A stretch of 64,000 nucleotides of DNA. Source: Flexithrix dorotheae DSM 6795 (lineage in GTDB: Bacteria; Bacteroidota; Bacteroidia; Cytophagales; Flammeovirgaceae). A program made the position numbers and the translations under genes. Numbering within the stretch: the stretch's first letter is position 1; every line of letters starts with the position of its first letter. Below are positions 28,258-36,981 of the stretch, piece after piece. Under the pieces are notes generated by a model, which ran no database searches, was not told the DNA's origin, and was given only the letters and a program-made list of their open reading frames with translations. Location: the NCBI RefSeq assembly GCF_000379765.1, contig NZ_KB903453.1, positions 20,774 through 84,773 of the forward strand, in the 5' to 3' direction.

Positions 28258-29616
28258 TTATTCTGCGATTGAATTTAAATGACCTTTTGCCTTGATAAGG
28301 TCAAGTTCCGCTTGTTTAATTTTGATTACTTCTGTATTATATCCTATTCGGGCTTCTCTCAGGGAAGTTTCTGCATCCAGTAGATCAGAAAGTTGGGAAA
28401 CTCCTTCTTTATATAGGCTGTTTACCTGGTTGTATACTTTTTCCGCCAGAGCCATATTTTCTTCCTGGGCTTCCAGAGATTCCAGACTATTCATCAGTTG
28501 AGAACTAGCTGTTTGTTGTTCAAGAGAAATGTAGGATGCTGTTTTGTAGATGTTCTCGGTAAGAATAGACTGATCAATTTTAGATTGAGCTACTTTATAC
28601 TTTTTTTGGAAGCCATCAAAAATTGGAATATTCAGTTTTAATCCGATAACTGCTGCATCGAACCACTTTTTGGAATACAAATCTCCAAAGGAATTTCTCA
28701 GGCCCTGGAAGTAGTATCTTCCGTACAACATTAAGGAAGGATAGTAGCCAGACTGGATGTTTTTCTGGTTTAACTGATTCAATTCCAGTTGTTTATTTAG
28801 GATTTGAATTTCAATTCTTTCTTCTATTTCAAGATTGTTGTTTTTTAAAACTTCTTTTTCATTGAAAGTGGTAATGGCTGTATTATCTAGTGAAATATTT
28901 TCTTCAATGGGCATGCCCATTAGGTATTTTAACCTACTTACCTGGCTTTCAAAACTAGTGATAAGACTCTTTCTTTGAGTTTCCAGGTTGGTTTTATTCA
29001 CCTTCACTCTGTTGTAATCAACTGATTTTACCAGGTCATTTTCCACTCTGACTTTCATGATGGAAAGTAACTGATCCAGTTTCTTCAGGTTATCGTTTAT
29101 GATATTGAGTTGCTCCTGTAAGTACAATGCATTGTAATAATTGGACGCTACATGATAAATGACATCCTCATCAGTTTTTAATTGGTTTAGGGCATAATAT
29201 TCCCTTGAAGCTTTGGTAGCTTGCAAGCCCACAAAATAAGACTGATCAAAGATGAGCTGGTTGGCCTCTATCCCACCTGTGGAAGAATATGTAGTACCAA
29301 ATTGGACAGGTAGGGTAGTGCCTGGTTCACCCAGAATTTCCCCGGGCAACACCTGGGTTGGTAATTTTAAATTATTGTCAAACGTGGCAAAAGCATTAAT
29401 TTGGGGTAAGCCGGTCCCTCGAATTTCCTTGATTCGGTTTTCAGCACTTTCGTACTCATAATCTGCAATTTTTACATCATGGCTATGTTTAAGGGCATAA
29501 TTAATACAATCCTTTAATGCAAGTCTGTCGGTGATATCCTGACTATACGCATTGTTGTAAATAACAATTTGTGACAAAATGAAGCTCAAAAAGAGCAGGT
29601 TAATTTTTTTTTGCAT
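28258..29616 (-). CDS. TolC family outer membrane efflux protein
   Basis: The 452-residue protein has a signal peptide ending at about 25 (NNAYSQ) and two OEP repeats of long helices with short beta segments. Visible blocks include LALKDCINYALKHSHDVKIA, QLIFDQSYFVGL, LKLNIPIFDGFQKKYKV and the second-repeat YKEGVSQLSDLLDAETSLREA. It should trimerise into the outer membrane channel of the efflux pump whose adaptor and permease follow. An inverted repeat with GAACTAAC half-sites lies just upstream and probably binds the GbsR regulator. Confidence 0.93.
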   Translation of the reverse strand: MQKKINLLFLSFILSQIVIYNNAYSQDITDRLALKDCINYALKHSHDVKIADYEYESAENRIKEIRGTGLPQINAFATFDNNLKLPTQVLPGEILGEPGTTLPVQFGTTYSSTGGIEANQLIFDQSYFVGLQATKASREYYALNQLKTDEDVIYHVASNYYNALYLQEQLNIINDNLKKLDQLLSIMKVRVENDLVKSVDYNRVKVNKTNLETQRKSLITSFESQVSRLKYLMGMPIEENISLDNTAITTFNEKEVLKNNNLEIEERIEIQILNKQLELNQLNQKNIQSGYYPSLMLYGRYYFQGLRNSFGDLYSKKWFDAAVIGLKLNIPIFDGFQKKYKVAQSKIDQSILTENIYKTASYISLEQQTASSQLMNSLESLEAQEENMALAEKVYNQVNSLYKEGVSQLSDLLDAETSLREARIGYNTEVIKIKQAELDLIKAKGHLNSIAE

Positions 29617-29653
29617 TTGATTTTAATTTGTTCATTTAACACTTTTTTGAAAA

Positions 29654-29679
29654 GTTAGTTCAGTAAAAAAAGAACTAAC
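29654..29679 (-). promoter_or_regulatory. Inverted-repeat operator upstream of tolC-like gene
   Basis: GTTAGTTC (29654-29661) and GAACTAAC (29672-29679) are perfect arms with a 10-nt spacer, lying between the regulator stop and the TolC-like start. The half-site AGAACTAA recurs in the larger inverted repeat upstream of the regulator gene (30204-30245), which points to binding by the same regulator. Confidence 0.6.
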
Positions 29680-29691
29680 CATGTAAAAAAA

Positions 29692-30168
29692 TTATTTTCT
29701 TCTATTCGAAACCCATTCCGCATAAAGTTTTGGAAGGTGATTATTCGTAAATTCCAGGTAATCAATCACATCTTTAATGGTTTCGCATAAGCCATTCAAA
29801 TTTTTGCTTTCCTTTAATTCATGTACCTCCTTGAGCACAGAAATAAATTTGTGCCTCATGTCTTGTTCTTCTTTAAGAATATCTTCAAACATTATTTGCC
29901 TGATCCGAAAATATCTTTTTCTTTCACCTGTCTTAGTGATATACTCTATTTTATTGGTATTTAAAAGGAAATTTAATGCTGAACTTGTGGCACTTTTGCT
30001 AAGGTGTAATACTTCCCGAATCTGGTCAAAAGTCAATTCATTTGTATCAGATATCATTAATAATCCCAATACCCTGGCAATGGCTGGTTGCCAGCCTTTT
30101 GATTCAAGAAAAACACCGAATTTTTCGATTAATTCTTTTTGATTGTTGGAAAGATGAATTTCATTCAT
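29692..30168 (-). CDS. GbsR/MarR family transcriptional regulator
   Basis: The 158-residue winged-helix protein carries ARVLGLLMISDTNELTFDQI, then REVLHLSKSATSSALNFLL (the recognition helix) and a helical C-terminal dimerisation part. GbsR-type regulators usually repress their own operon and neighbouring transport genes and respond to small molecules. It is the first gene of the efflux operon. A consensus promoter upstream is covered by an 18-bp inverted repeat, and a second related repeat precedes the TolC-like gene, so autoregulation plus pump control is likely. The ligand is unknown. Confidence 0.88.
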   Translation of the reverse strand: MNEIHLSNNQKELIEKFGVFLESKGWQPAIARVLGLLMISDTNELTFDQIREVLHLSKSATSSALNFLLNTNKIEYITKTGERKRYFRIRQIMFEDILKEEQDMRHKFISVLKEVHELKESKNLNGLCETIKDVIDYLEFTNNHLPKLYAEWVSNRRK

Positions 30169-30193
30169 GTTCGTATATTGCTCGAATTTAAAA

Positions 30194-30225
30194 CAAAATT
30201 AGTATAATTCTTTTGGTTCTGCAAA
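30194..30225 (-). promoter_or_regulatory. Consensus Bacteroidota promoter of the efflux operon
   Basis: On the minus strand TTTG (complement of 30222-30225) is followed after an interval of 20 nt by TAATTTTG (complement of 30194-30201). This is an exact match to the Bacteroidota TTTG / TAnnTTTG promoter. It lies 26 bp before the regulator start codon. Confidence 0.75.
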
Positions 30226-30245
30226 TACAGAACTAAAAGAATTAT
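30204..30245. promoter_or_regulatory. 18-bp inverted-repeat operator over the gbsR promoter
   Basis: The left arm 30204-30221 and right arm 30228-30245 are complementary over 18 bp with one mismatch, separated by CAAATA. The core half-site is AGAACTAA. The repeat covers the -33 box and the spacer of the promoter at 30194-30225, the position expected for a repressor site. Confidence 0.65.
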
Positions 30246-30398
30246 AATTTATTTTTTAATGACTACTAAAAAGTCTGGCTAAAAATAGCAATTATTTAAT
30301 AATATAGCATCATGCCAGGATTATCGGATAAAATTTGAGGAGCTCGAGCCTGAAAGAGCGGGTAAAATCTCCAGGAGATATAAACTTCAATATTTTGA

Positions 30399-30450
30399 AA
30401 TCAAACCATTCTTTCTATTTCAAAAAAATAAATAAAAGAATGGTTTGATT
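30399..30450. promoter_or_regulatory. Perfect 16-bp inverted repeat upstream of arsR
   Basis: The arms AATCAAACCATTCTTT (30399-30414) and AAAGAATGGTTTGATT (30435-30450) match perfectly across a 20-nt spacer. The repeat ends 45 bp before the arsR start codon in a divergent region, so a terminator is not expected. An operator or a small mobile remnant are the alternatives. Confidence 0.5.
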
Positions 30451-30464
30451 ATTTTAAAAGTTAA

Positions 30465-30479
30465 TTGTAATATTGCAAT
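30465..30479. promoter_or_regulatory. Candidate ArsR operator 1
   Basis: The near-palindrome TTGTAATATTGCAA (30465-30478) overlaps the 8-bp palindrome ATTGCAAT (30472-30479) and ends 16 bp before the arsR ATG. The same core is at 30858-30865 upstream of the arsenate reductase gene. Confidence 0.45.
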
Positions 30480-30495
30480 GAATTAATAAATAAAG

Positions 30496-30831
30496 ATGGG
30501 AGTAACCAAAACAGATTTATTTAGTCAGGAACAAAATGATTTAGCGCAGGTGGCGAAGGCTTTCGCACATCCTGCCAGGGTTGCGATTATTCAATACCTG
30601 ATTAAGGCGGATGCATGCATTAATGGAGATTTGGTGCAAGAACTCGGATTGGCACAGGCTACCATCAGTCAACATTTGAGAGAGTTGAAAGAAATTGGAA
30701 TTATTCAGGGCACCATTGAAGGTGTGTCTGTGAGTTATTGCATAAATTCTACTCGCTGGGAGGAAATTAAGAATTTATTTAATCAGTTATTTGATAAGTT
30801 TATCGATCCTTCATCAAGGGATTGTTGCTAA
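30496..30831 (+). CDS. arsR: ArsR/SmtB family metalloregulator
   Basis: The 111-residue winged-helix repressor has the typical start (VAKAFAHPARVAIIQYLIKA) and recognition region (LGLAQATISQHLRELKEIGI). ArsR proteins leave DNA when As(III) or Sb(III) binds cysteine thiolates. The canonical ELCVC motif is absent; cysteines are at 41, 82, 110 and 111. The C-terminal vicinal pair could form an alternative arsenite site, as in some other ArsR subtypes. It heads the arsR-reductase-ACR3 cluster. Two ATTGCAAT palindromes, one before this gene and one before the next, are plausible operators. Confidence 0.88.
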   Translation: MGVTKTDLFSQEQNDLAQVAKAFAHPARVAIIQYLIKADACINGDLVQELGLAQATISQHLRELKEIGIIQGTIEGVSVSYCINSTRWEEIKNLFNQLFDKFIDPSSRDCC

Positions 30832-30854
30832 AAAAATTTACTCTTATTCATCGT

Positions 30855-30868
30855 TTTATTGCAATAAA
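30855..30868. promoter_or_regulatory. Candidate ArsR operator 2
   Basis: TTTATTGCAATAAA is a perfect 14-bp palindrome 23 bp after the arsR stop. Its ATTGCAAT core matches the site before arsR, suggesting a second control point for the reductase/exporter genes. Confidence 0.5.
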
Positions 30869-30880
30869 GTTATAAAAAGA

Positions 30881-30978
30881 TTCAAAAAATAATCGTGTAT
30901 TATTTTGCTGTAAAAGACTGATAGAGAGCGTGCTTTTACTCGGAAATAATATTCCATGATGTGGAGCACTGGTGCTTA
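30881..30978 (+). repeat. Dispersed repeat element, copy 3
   Basis: This copy is inverted relative to copies 1 and 2. It begins with TTCAAAAAATAATCGTGTAT and continues through AAAAGACTGATAGAGAG and CGGAAATAATA. Only one degenerate GATGTGGAG unit remains before the terminal palindrome AGCAC TG GTGCT. It lies between arsR and the arsenate reductase gene. Confidence 0.75.
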
Positions 30979-31043
30979 GATAACCATTTTTCAGAACAAA
31001 ACAGATTTAGTTTAATGTATTTATTCTCATAAACATAAGTCAA

Positions 31044-31769
31044 ATGAAAACACTTAAAAAACTATTGATAGTTGCAGTGGGTCTTTTTGGAATATCAAAT
31101 GCCCATGCCCAATTGGAGCTAGAAGTGAATCAGGAATTGGAACAAAATACCAAACTTCTTGTAAAACAGCTTGATGAAATTTCAGAAGAAAGGAAATCGG
31201 AATTAACTGAGATAGGAAATTTCCTGGTTAATCAACTGGAGGAAAAAGATGCTTTTTCTGCTTTATTTGTCTGTACGCATAACTCAAGAAGAAGTCATAT
31301 TAGTGATGTATGGTTTAAGTATGCCTTGCTTTTTTATGGGGTTGAAGGGCTTGAATCTTTTTCCGGGGGTACGGAAGCCACTGCATTTAATCCTCATGCA
31401 ATTGCTGCATTGGAAAGAGCTGGATTTACCATCCATTATAATAAGAATGTGGACAACCCTGTAGTTTCAGTTACTCCGGGAAAATATCCGGTTTGGAAAA
31501 TGAAATCAAAAGTCTATACACATAAAATTAATCCAACTTCTGACTTTGCTGCAATTATGGTTTGTTCTGATGCCGATAAATCCTGCCCGGTAGTTTCTGG
31601 CGCCACAGGTAGGTTTTCTCTTCCTTTTAAGGACCCCAGATATTATGACGGTACTCCTTCACAGGATCTGAAATATGATGAGACTGTACAGGAGATTGGA
31701 AAAGAAATGTTTTTTTTGGCCGACCATATTAAAAGCCAGCTAATCATTAAAAAAGAAATTTTAAAATAA
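31044..31769 (+). CDS. Secreted low-molecular-weight phosphatase-type arsenate reductase
   Basis: The protein has 241 residues. The first 23 form a clear Sec signal peptide (LLIVAVGLFGISNAHA-Q). The mature part has the LMW-PTP loop C77-T-H-N-S-R-R83-S, the downstream DPRYYDG acid motif, and Cys174 and Cys181 spaced by seven as in thioredoxin-coupled ArsC. Those features support an arsenate reductase, and the arsR and ACR3 neighbours agree. The signal peptide is odd, because ArsC normally works in the cytoplasm and ACR3 exports from there. A periplasmic phosphatase is the alternative. The start codon is clear. Confidence 0.8.
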   Translation: MKTLKKLLIVAVGLFGISNAHAQLELEVNQELEQNTKLLVKQLDEISEERKSELTEIGNFLVNQLEEKDAFSALFVCTHNSRRSHISDVWFKYALLFYGVEGLESFSGGTEATAFNPHAIAALERAGFTIHYNKNVDNPVVSVTPGKYPVWKMKSKVYTHKINPTSDFAAIMVCSDADKSCPVVSGATGRFSLPFKDPRYYDGTPSQDLKYDETVQEIGKEMFFLADHIKSQLIIKKEILK

Positions 31770-31781
31770 AAGACAGCAATC

Positions 31782-32828
31782 GTGAGTAAAAAAAATCTTA
31801 GTTTTTTAGATACATATTTAACCCTATGGATATTCCTGGCCATGGCAATAGGAGTGGGCATTGGGTATTTTTTCCCTTCAAGTTCCTCATTCATTAATTC
31901 ATTTAGTAGCGGGAGTACTAATATTCCCATAGCCTTTGGATTGATATTAATGATGTATCCGCCACTGGCAAAGGTGGATTATAAATTACTGCCGAAAGTA
32001 TTTAGAAATGTAAAAATTCTATCCATATCATTGGTTTTGAATTGGATTATTGGACCGGTACTGATGTTCATTTTGGCTATAACCTTTTTACAAGATTACC
32101 CGGAGTATATGGTAGGCTTGATTCTAATTGGGCTGGCCAGGTGTATAGCTATGGTATTGGTATGGAATGATCTGGCAGAAGGAAGTAGAGAATACGGTGC
32201 AGGATTAGTGGCACTTAACAGTATTTTTCAGGTGTTTGGCTATAGTTTTTATGCATGGTTATTTATTACCAAGTTACCACCATTATTTGGTTTTGAAGGT
32301 GCCATCGTTGATATTTCCATTGCCACCATTGCCGAAAGTGTAGCCATCTATTTAGGAATTCCATTTTTTGCAGGTTTATTAAGTAGATTTCTATTGGTAA
32401 AACTAAAAGGAGAGGATTGGTATAAAACCAAATTTATCCCGGCTATTTCACCCCTCACACTTATTGCCCTGCTTTTTACCATAGTGATCATGTTCTCCCT
32501 AAAAGGAGAATTGATTGTGGAAATTCCCTTGGACGTATTAAGAATTGCTGTTCCACTACTTATTTACTTTGCTTTAATGTTTTTGATTGGATTCTTTTTC
32601 AGTAAAGCAATGGGCGCAGAATATGATAAAAATGCATCAATTGCATTTACAGCGGCTGGCAATAATTTTGAATTGGCCATTGCAGTGGCCATAGCGGTAT
32701 TTGGACTTAATTCAGGGCAGGCATTTACAGGAGTAATAGGCCCGTTGGTGGAGGTTCCAGCATTAATTCTTCTGGTAAAAGTGTCTTTCTGGCTTAGAAA
32801 AAAATATTATACTTCAATTACCTCATGA
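31782..32828 (+). CDS. ACR3 family arsenite efflux transporter
   Basis: The 348-residue protein has about ten membrane helices and the ACR3 signature around Cys121 ([20 protein letters not shown]), followed by [20 protein letters not shown] and the later [20 protein letters not shown] block. ACR3 transporters extrude arsenite (and sometimes antimonite) from the cytoplasm. The start is GTG, 12 bp after the reductase stop, so the two are co-transcribed. A strong terminator follows at 32889. The shorter name arsB is avoided because ACR3 is a different family. Confidence 0.94.
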   Translation: MSKKNLSFLDTYLTLWIFLAMAIGVGIGYFFPSSSSFINSFSSGSTNIPIAFGLILMMYPPLAKVDYKLLPKVFRNVKILSISLVLNWIIGPVLMFILAITFLQDYPEYMVGLILIGLARCIAMVLVWNDLAEGSREYGAGLVALNSIFQVFGYSFYAWLFITKLPPLFGFEGAIVDISIATIAESVAIYLGIPFFAGLLSRFLLVKLKGEDWYKTKFIPAISPLTLIALLFTIVIMFSLKGELIVEIPLDVLRIAVPLLIYFALMFLIGFFFSKAMGAEYDKNASIAFTAAGNNFELAIAVAIAVFGLNSGQAFTGVIGPLVEVPALILLVKVSFWLRKKYYTSITS

Positions 32829-32888
32829 TATAGCTGATATTTATAGGGTACAATAGGGCGGGGAAGCTTTTCAAATAAATAGATTAAT

Positions 32889-32932
32889 TGGTTCCAACTT
32901 GGGTTTAAGCCAGGCTGGAACCATTTTTTTTT
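32889..32932 (+). terminator. Terminator of the arsenic operon
   Basis: TGGTTCCA (32889-32896) pairs with TGGAACCA (32916-32923), with further inner pairing of CTTGG and CCAGG, followed by nine T residues. It lies 60 bp after the ACR3 stop. Confidence 0.85.
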
Positions 32933-33034
32933 CAAATCAGAAAAATTGTTTTTTTATTAACAATTGCTTAACTACCGAAAAAAATTACAGCTATAATTTT
33001 CAAAAAAATTTAATTCACCCACTAATTCACAATT

Positions 33035-34627
33035 ATGATTATCAGAAGGTTCATTTTTCCTTTATTTGTCTGCCTGTTTATCCCCGCCATTTTATTTTCA
33101 CAATCAGAAGAAATTTTAGTAAAGCCTTTCCTGCAAGATGCCACACCTAATTCTATTAAGATTAAATGGGAAACCTCTGTGGGTGAAGAAAGTATTGTGG
33201 AATTTGGGAAAACATCCAAATTGGGTAAAGTGGCCACAGGAAATGCCCAGTCAATAAACTATACTGCATCCAGGATTCATGAAGTAGAGCTGACTGGCCT
33301 GGAAAAATTTACCCTGTATTACTACAGGGTAAAAACCGGGAAGCTGACCTCAGATATTTATCAATTCAAAACTCCTCCTTTTGCCACAGATGGTGAATCT
33401 TTTCGGTTGGTGGCCATGAGTGATATGCAGAATGACCATAAATATCCAGACAAATTTGAAGAATTAATAAATGATGGCGTCCTCAGTTTCCTAAAAAAAG
33501 AATATGGAGGAATGCTTCCTGAGAACCTGGCACTTATGATGGTTCCTGGTGACCTGGTAGATCGGGGAACTGTTTATGAACAATGGAAAAGAGATTTTTT
33601 TGATCCCGGAAGTAATCTTTTTTCTAATGTTCCTGTATACCCTGTGCCGGGAAATCACGAAAGAAATTCCCAGTTTTTTTTCAAATATTTTAGTCTTCCA
33701 GCCAATGGTACTCCAGCTTATGATGGCCACTGGTGGTATAAGGACTATGGTAATATCCGGATAATTGGTTTAGATTCTAATGAGGAATACCATTTGCAGG
33801 ACCAAAAGGACTGGCTGGATAAAATTTTGAAAACCACCGCTCAGGATCCTAACATTGACTTTGTATTTGCCCAGCTTCATCATCCTTTCAAATCTGAATT
33901 CTGGTTGGATGGAGAAGAAGATTTTACCGGAGAAATAGTGAAAAAACTGGAAACTTTCAGTAGTGAATCGGGCAAACCGAGTATTCACTTTTTTGGGCAC
34001 ACCCATGCGTACTCCCGAGGACAATCCCGAGATCATAAGCATTTGTGGATTAATGTGGCTACCTCTGGTGGAGATATTGATTATTGGGGTGAATACGAAC
34101 AGCGAAATTATGAGGAATTTACTGTTTCCCAGGATGAATATGGTTTTGTAATGGTGGATATAGATCCAAATAATGGTGACCCAAAAATGACAGTTAAAAG
34201 ATATAGCCGGGGCAATGAACTGAAACTAAGAGATAACGAACTTCGCGACAGTCTCACGGTATGGCGATTTGATAAAAGTCCTCTTGCACCTGAGGCAATA
34301 TCACCGGAAAAAGGAAAAAAAATAGCAAACAGGGAAATTGTTTTAAAGGCGAATTCATTTAAAAGTGATTTTGTAGGTGCAGCACATGGAGCATCTCACT
34401 GGCAGGTAGCCACTGATCAGGAGTTTAAAAATTTGGCAGTGGATAGTTGGAAACAATTTGAGGACTGGTTTTATTATGAAAATCAACAAAAAAACGATGA
34501 CCTGACCGATGAGAAAATCATGTATCTGGCACCGGGAAAAACCTATTATTGGAGGGTACGGTACCGGGACAAAAGTCTTAACTGGAGTGATTGGTCTACA
34601 GTGATGGATTTCACTACTGAGGAATAA
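33035..34627 (+). CDS. Purple-acid-phosphatase-like secreted metallophosphoesterase
   Basis: The 530-residue protein has a signal peptide (to about residue 22), an N-terminal fibronectin III-like domain (about 25-113), a calcineurin-like phosphoesterase domain (about 120-400) and a C-terminal fibronectin-like part (about 425-530). Metal-ligand motifs are visible: MSDMQND (about 128), GDLVDRG (about 172), GNHER (206), and GHTHAYSRG. The order matches purple acid phosphatases, which release phosphate from organic esters. Placed before sulfatases and fucosidase it could act on glycan phosphates, but a general phosphate-scavenging role is equally possible. Confidence 0.85.
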   Translation: MIIRRFIFPLFVCLFIPAILFSQSEEILVKPFLQDATPNSIKIKWETSVGEESIVEFGKTSKLGKVATGNAQSINYTASRIHEVELTGLEKFTLYYYRVKTGKLTSDIYQFKTPPFATDGESFRLVAMSDMQNDHKYPDKFEELINDGVLSFLKKEYGGMLPENLALMMVPGDLVDRGTVYEQWKRDFFDPGSNLFSNVPVYPVPGNHERNSQFFFKYFSLPANGTPAYDGHWWYKDYGNIRIIGLDSNEEYHLQDQKDWLDKILKTTAQDPNIDFVFAQLHHPFKSEFWLDGEEDFTGEIVKKLETFSSESGKPSIHFFGHTHAYSRGQSRDHKHLWINVATSGGDIDYWGEYEQRNYEEFTVSQDEYGFVMVDIDPNNGDPKMTVKRYSRGNELKLRDNELRDSLTVWRFDKSPLAPEAISPEKGKKIANREIVLKANSFKSDFVGAAHGASHWQVATDQEFKNLAVDSWKQFEDWFYYENQQKNDDLTDEKIMYLAPGKTYYWRVRYRDKSLNWSDWSTVMDFTTEE

Positions 34628-35190
34628 TGTATAGGTAAAGGAGAAAAAGTAAAAGCAGATTAACGATCGTATCAAAGACTGTCCTTCCTATGGGCATTAT
34701 GCAGTCAGACATACGACAAAGAGAGATTTGTGGTATGTCTTTGAACGCAATCCAGTTAGGAAAAAATTCCCATTCAGCCAAACAGAAAATCATTTTAAAA
34801 CCTCACATGCTGCACCAAAAATGTCAAGAACTATCCTCACAAATTATTGAAATTAGTATTTGATATACTATTGATAGTGAATTAATTATAACTTAATAAT
34901 TAGCTTATTCCATAATTATTTGCTTTTTTTTGGTATCGTTTCTTGATAAAAGCCCTTTCTAATGTTGAAAGGTAAATATTGAAAATTCCGGGAATTATTC
35001 TAATCAATACCCTTTTTGGACACTTAACTAAATCAACCATTTTTTTAAAGGAGATTTTTAGGTGATGGTCCTGACTATTTGTTTCTCCAAACAAAATCAT
35101 AAAAACATTTAGTCCAAATTATCCCGGTAAATTTATTTAATCCTAATTCAAGTGAGCAACACCTTTTTTTAAAACTAAAAGACAAATAAA
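34628..35190. other. Intergenic region with a long imperfect hairpin
   Basis: These 563 bases contain a hairpin at 34707-34740: AGACATAC and ACAAA pair with TTTGT and GTATGTCT around a GAGAGA loop, with one G-G mismatch. No T run follows. A 66-codon minus-strand frame at 34900-35100 shows no recognisable protein and was not called. I found nothing else. Confidence 0.5.
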
Positions 35191-36981
35191 TTGAAAAATC
35201 AACTTTTGCTAAAAGTATATGTGCTTCCTGCATTACTTTTTATCCTTATTCCATCAGTTTTACAGGCACAAGAAAGACCAAATGTAATTATTGTGATCAC
35301 CGATGATCAGGGAAAGAATGACCTCGCCTGTATGGGAAATCCTTATATTAAAACACCAAATCTTGATAAGTTTTATGAACAGGCCATTCGGTTTACCAAT
35401 TATCATGTTTCAACCACTTGCGCCCCAACCCGTGGTTCCCTGATGACTGGCAGGCATACCAACCGGATTAATGTTTTTCATACCATAACCGGTCGTTCTT
35501 TGCTTTTCGAAGATGAAGTAATTTTACCCCAGATTTTTGCTCAAAATGGCTATACAAATGGTATGTTTGGCAAATGGCATTTAGGTGATAATTACCCATA
35601 TCGTCCTGAGGATAGGGGCTTTCATGAAGTGGTTAGGCATGGTGGTGGTGGTATTTCGCAAGGTCCGGATTATTGGGGAAATGATTATTTTGATGATTCC
35701 TATTGGCACAATGGTGTGACCGAGCAATACAAGGGATACTGTACAGATGTATTCTTTGCTGAGGCTTTGAACTTTATCGAAAAAAATAAAGATAATCCAT
35801 TTTTTTGCTATATCTCCACCAACGCTCCTCATGGCCCTCTTAATGTTCCTGAAGCCTATTTCGATATTTATAAAGATATAGATGAAGAGAAACTGGCCGA
35901 ACGTTATAAGCGATTTTACGGGATGATCACCAATATCGATGACAATTTTAAATTACTACAGGAAAAGCTGGATGAGTTAAATTTGGCTGACAATACCATT
36001 TTGATTTTCACTACTGACAATGGTACTGCGGGTGGAAATAAGGTATATGATGCGGGTATGAAAGGAAGTAAAGGAAGTGTGTACGAGGGGGGACATCGGG
36101 TTCCTCTGTTTATACGATGGCCAAACGGGAAACTAACAGGAGGTAAAGATATTGATCAGTTGGTTGCACATTATGATCTCCTTCCCACTTTTGTGGACTT
36201 ATTCGGGTTTGATTTTAATCCTGTAAAACCTCTTGATGGCAAAAGCCTCAAACCTCTTCTTTATGGAGAAAATCAAAACTGGGAAAATCGCATTTTGTAT
36301 ATGGATACACAGCGCAAGCAAAATCTTGTGAAATATAAATCCTATACCGTGATGGATGATGACTGGCGCCTTGTAAATGGAAAAGAATTATACAATATAA
36401 ATGAAGATCTCGGTCAGACTAAAAATATAATCGAGCAGCATCCGGAAGTAGCTGCACGCCTGGCTGAGGGCTATGAAAAGTGGTGGCAATCGATAATATC
36501 TGAAGGTCCTAATGAAAGATATGGTTATATCAAAGTAGGTTCACTCAAAGAAAATCCAAGCCGAATTTCTGCTCATGATATGTTTACCGGCAAACATGGA
36601 GGGGCATGGCACCAACATGGGGCAACGGGAGCCTCCCAAAATATTGGTCGATGGAAAATCGCATTTGTGGAAGATGGAGACTATTCCATTACCCTTCGCA
36701 GGTTTCCAAGAGAAAGTGGGTTGGCCATTAATGCAACCTTTCCAGCTTTGGAAAGAACCATCAAAAATGACAGACCAATGCCAGCAAGTGAAAAATCAGA
36801 TTTTGAACAGGCTTATGTATATGTTGCAGGTTTAGAGGGAAATGAAAAAATTGAATCCGGACAGGAGGAAGTAACTTTTACTGGAAAAATCCCTGCTGGA
36901 AATTATGATATGGAGGCACAGCTTATAGACAAGGATGGCCGTGTTTATCCGGCTTATTATATCTACATAGAGAAGTTATGA
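35191..36981 (+). CDS. Sulfatase (S1 family, CxPxR type)
   Basis: The protein has 596 residues and starts with TTG, the only in-frame start giving the signal peptide (to about 27, VLQAQ). The sulfatase domain has the metal-binding DDQ at 38-40 and the formylglycine signature C77-A-P-T-R with TGRH behind it; Cys77 must be converted to formylglycine. Further blocks are GKWHLGD and the TDNGTAGG metal site. A C-terminal beta-rich domain (about 450-596) follows. S1 sulfatases remove sulfate esters, here probably from fucose-containing algal or animal glycans given the adjacent GH29 enzyme. The exact position cleaved is unknown. Confidence 0.9.
   Translation: MKNQLLLKVYVLPALLFILIPSVLQAQERPNVIIVITDDQGKNDLACMGNPYIKTPNLDKFYEQAIRFTNYHVSTTCAPTRGSLMTGRHTNRINVFHTITGRSLLFEDEVILPQIFAQNGYTNGMFGKWHLGDNYPYRPEDRGFHEVVRHGGGGISQGPDYWGNDYFDDSYWHNGVTEQYKGYCTDVFFAEALNFIEKNKDNPFFCYISTNAPHGPLNVPEAYFDIYKDIDEEKLAERYKRFYGMITNIDDNFKLLQEKLDELNLADNTILIFTTDNGTAGGNKVYDAGMKGSKGSVYEGGHRVPLFIRWPNGKLTGGKDIDQLVAHYDLLPTFVDLFGFDFNPVKPLDGKSLKPLLYGENQNWENRILYMDTQRKQNLVKYKSYTVMDDDWRLVNGKELYNINEDLGQTKNIIEQHPEVAARLAEGYEKWWQSIISEGPNERYGYIKVGSLKENPSRISAHDMFTGKHGGAWHQHGATGASQNIGRWKIAFVEDGDYSITLRRFPRESGLAINATFPALERTIKNDRPMPASEKSDFEQAYVYVAGLEGNEKIESGQEEVTFTGKIPAGNYDMEAQLIDKDGRVYPAYYIYIEKL

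Noticed and set aside
34900..35100. 66-codon minus-strand frame in the gene-free stretch before the first sulfatase
   Set aside because: No recognisable motif or signal peptide and no operon partner, so it is not supported as a gene.
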